NCBI GenBank assembly: GCA_019459285.1
Contig: JAIBEL010000074.1
Coordinates: forward strand, 1 to 61,013
Origin: Rhizobium sp.
GTDB taxonomy: Bacteria; Pseudomonadota; Gammaproteobacteria; Burkholderiales; Thiobacillaceae
Length of the DNA stretch: 61,013 nucleotides
Reading direction: 5' to 3'
The notes under the pieces are model-generated. The model was not told the DNA's origin. It was given only the letters and a program-made list of their open reading frames with translations, and searched no databases. A program made the translations under genes and the position numbers. Positions 60,913 through 61,013 of the stretch are shown here, piece by piece. Position 1 is the first letter of the stretch. Every line of letters starts with the position of its first letter.

Positions 60913-61013
60913 GTACGGCGGGAGGCGCGGGGGTGGGGGGCCCCGGGGCCGGGAGGAGGGCCCAAGGGGCGGCCCGGCCCCCCCGGGGGGGCGCGGGGGG
61001 GGTGGGGGGGGGG
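60913..61013. other. G-rich low-complexity contig end
   Basis: The last 100 bases drift into long G and C runs that do not continue the ketosynthase protein sensibly. This mirrors the C run at the start and looks like poor-quality read ends, not biology. Confidence 0.8.

Noticed and set aside
60015-60965. A 316-codon minus-strand frame at the right edge
   Set aside because: It runs through the artefactual G-rich end and opposes a ketosynthase with intact Cys and His motifs.

Overview
The window reads as one complete draft contig (a C homopolymer at its left edge and G-rich, low-complexity sequence at its right edge) from a GC-rich betaproteobacterial chemolithoautotroph, most like a sulfur oxidizer of the Thiobacillus/Nitrosomonadales kind. 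This placement is inferred from gene content (alpha-carboxysome, form II RuBisCO with CbbQ/CbbO, two DAB-type inorganic-carbon pumps, a TusE/DsrC-like protein), not from any search.

Layout. (1) 1-4319: a first DAB cluster: the C-terminus of a NuoL/DabB-like subunit, a 247-aa membrane subunit, a 1039-aa DabA and a PII-like protein. (2) 4446-11374: a CbbR-type LysR gene, then a second DAB pair (DabB 541 aa, DabA 826 aa), a Cys-rich protein of unknown function and a soluble PDC/Cache-like sensor protein. (3) 11405-19261: a second CbbR divergent from a full alpha-carboxysome operon: csoS2, csoSCA, csoS4A, csoS4B, three csoS1 genes, a bacterioferritin-like gene, acRAF, and a ParA/McdA gene with a 51-aa McdB-like gene. 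The form I RuBisCO genes cbbL and cbbS, normally at the head of this operon, are absent. (4) 19262-26221: accessory stretch with a broken glutathione S-transferase copy, DUF2892, SohB, an Xre/ParS-RES toxin-antitoxin pair, an intact GST, a GIY-YIG-like protein, exported MsrA and MsrB, and a diguanylate cyclase. (5) 26432-32089: form II RuBisCO cbbM with cbbQ and cbbO (minus strand) and a third, divergent CbbR. (6) 32195-42303: chromate transporter, rhodanese, TusE-like protein, then purine genes purE, purK, purN, purM and purC; purC lies in one uninterrupted frame with a PerM-like transporter. (7) 43151-47692: a DSF quorum-sensing set, RpfG, RpfC and RpfF. (8) 47867-49877: TauE/SafE exporter, EVE protein, PAP2 phosphatase. 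(9) 49983 to the end: an aryl-polyene-like biosynthetic and export cluster, interrupted by a lower-GC segment carrying a DUF2971 gene, ending in a truncated ketosynthase.

How it works together. The DAB pumps would raise cytosolic bicarbonate, the carboxysome shell with its internal carbonic anhydrase would convert it to CO2, and CbbM with its CbbQO activase would fix CO2 outside the shell when CO2 is plentiful. Three separate CbbR-like genes, each beside a different DIC/CO2-fixation module and each with an AT-rich dyad-bearing divergent region, suggest module-by-module control by carbon supply.

The points most worth a second look are: a textbook -1 frameshift signal inside csoS2; the carboxysome operon without cbbLS and with a short CsoS2 N-terminus; the tiny mcdB-like gene; the PerM-PurC open frame; an apparent gene-conversion tract between csoS1 copies; the uncharacterised Cys-rich DabA neighbour; and the complete DSF system in an autotroph.
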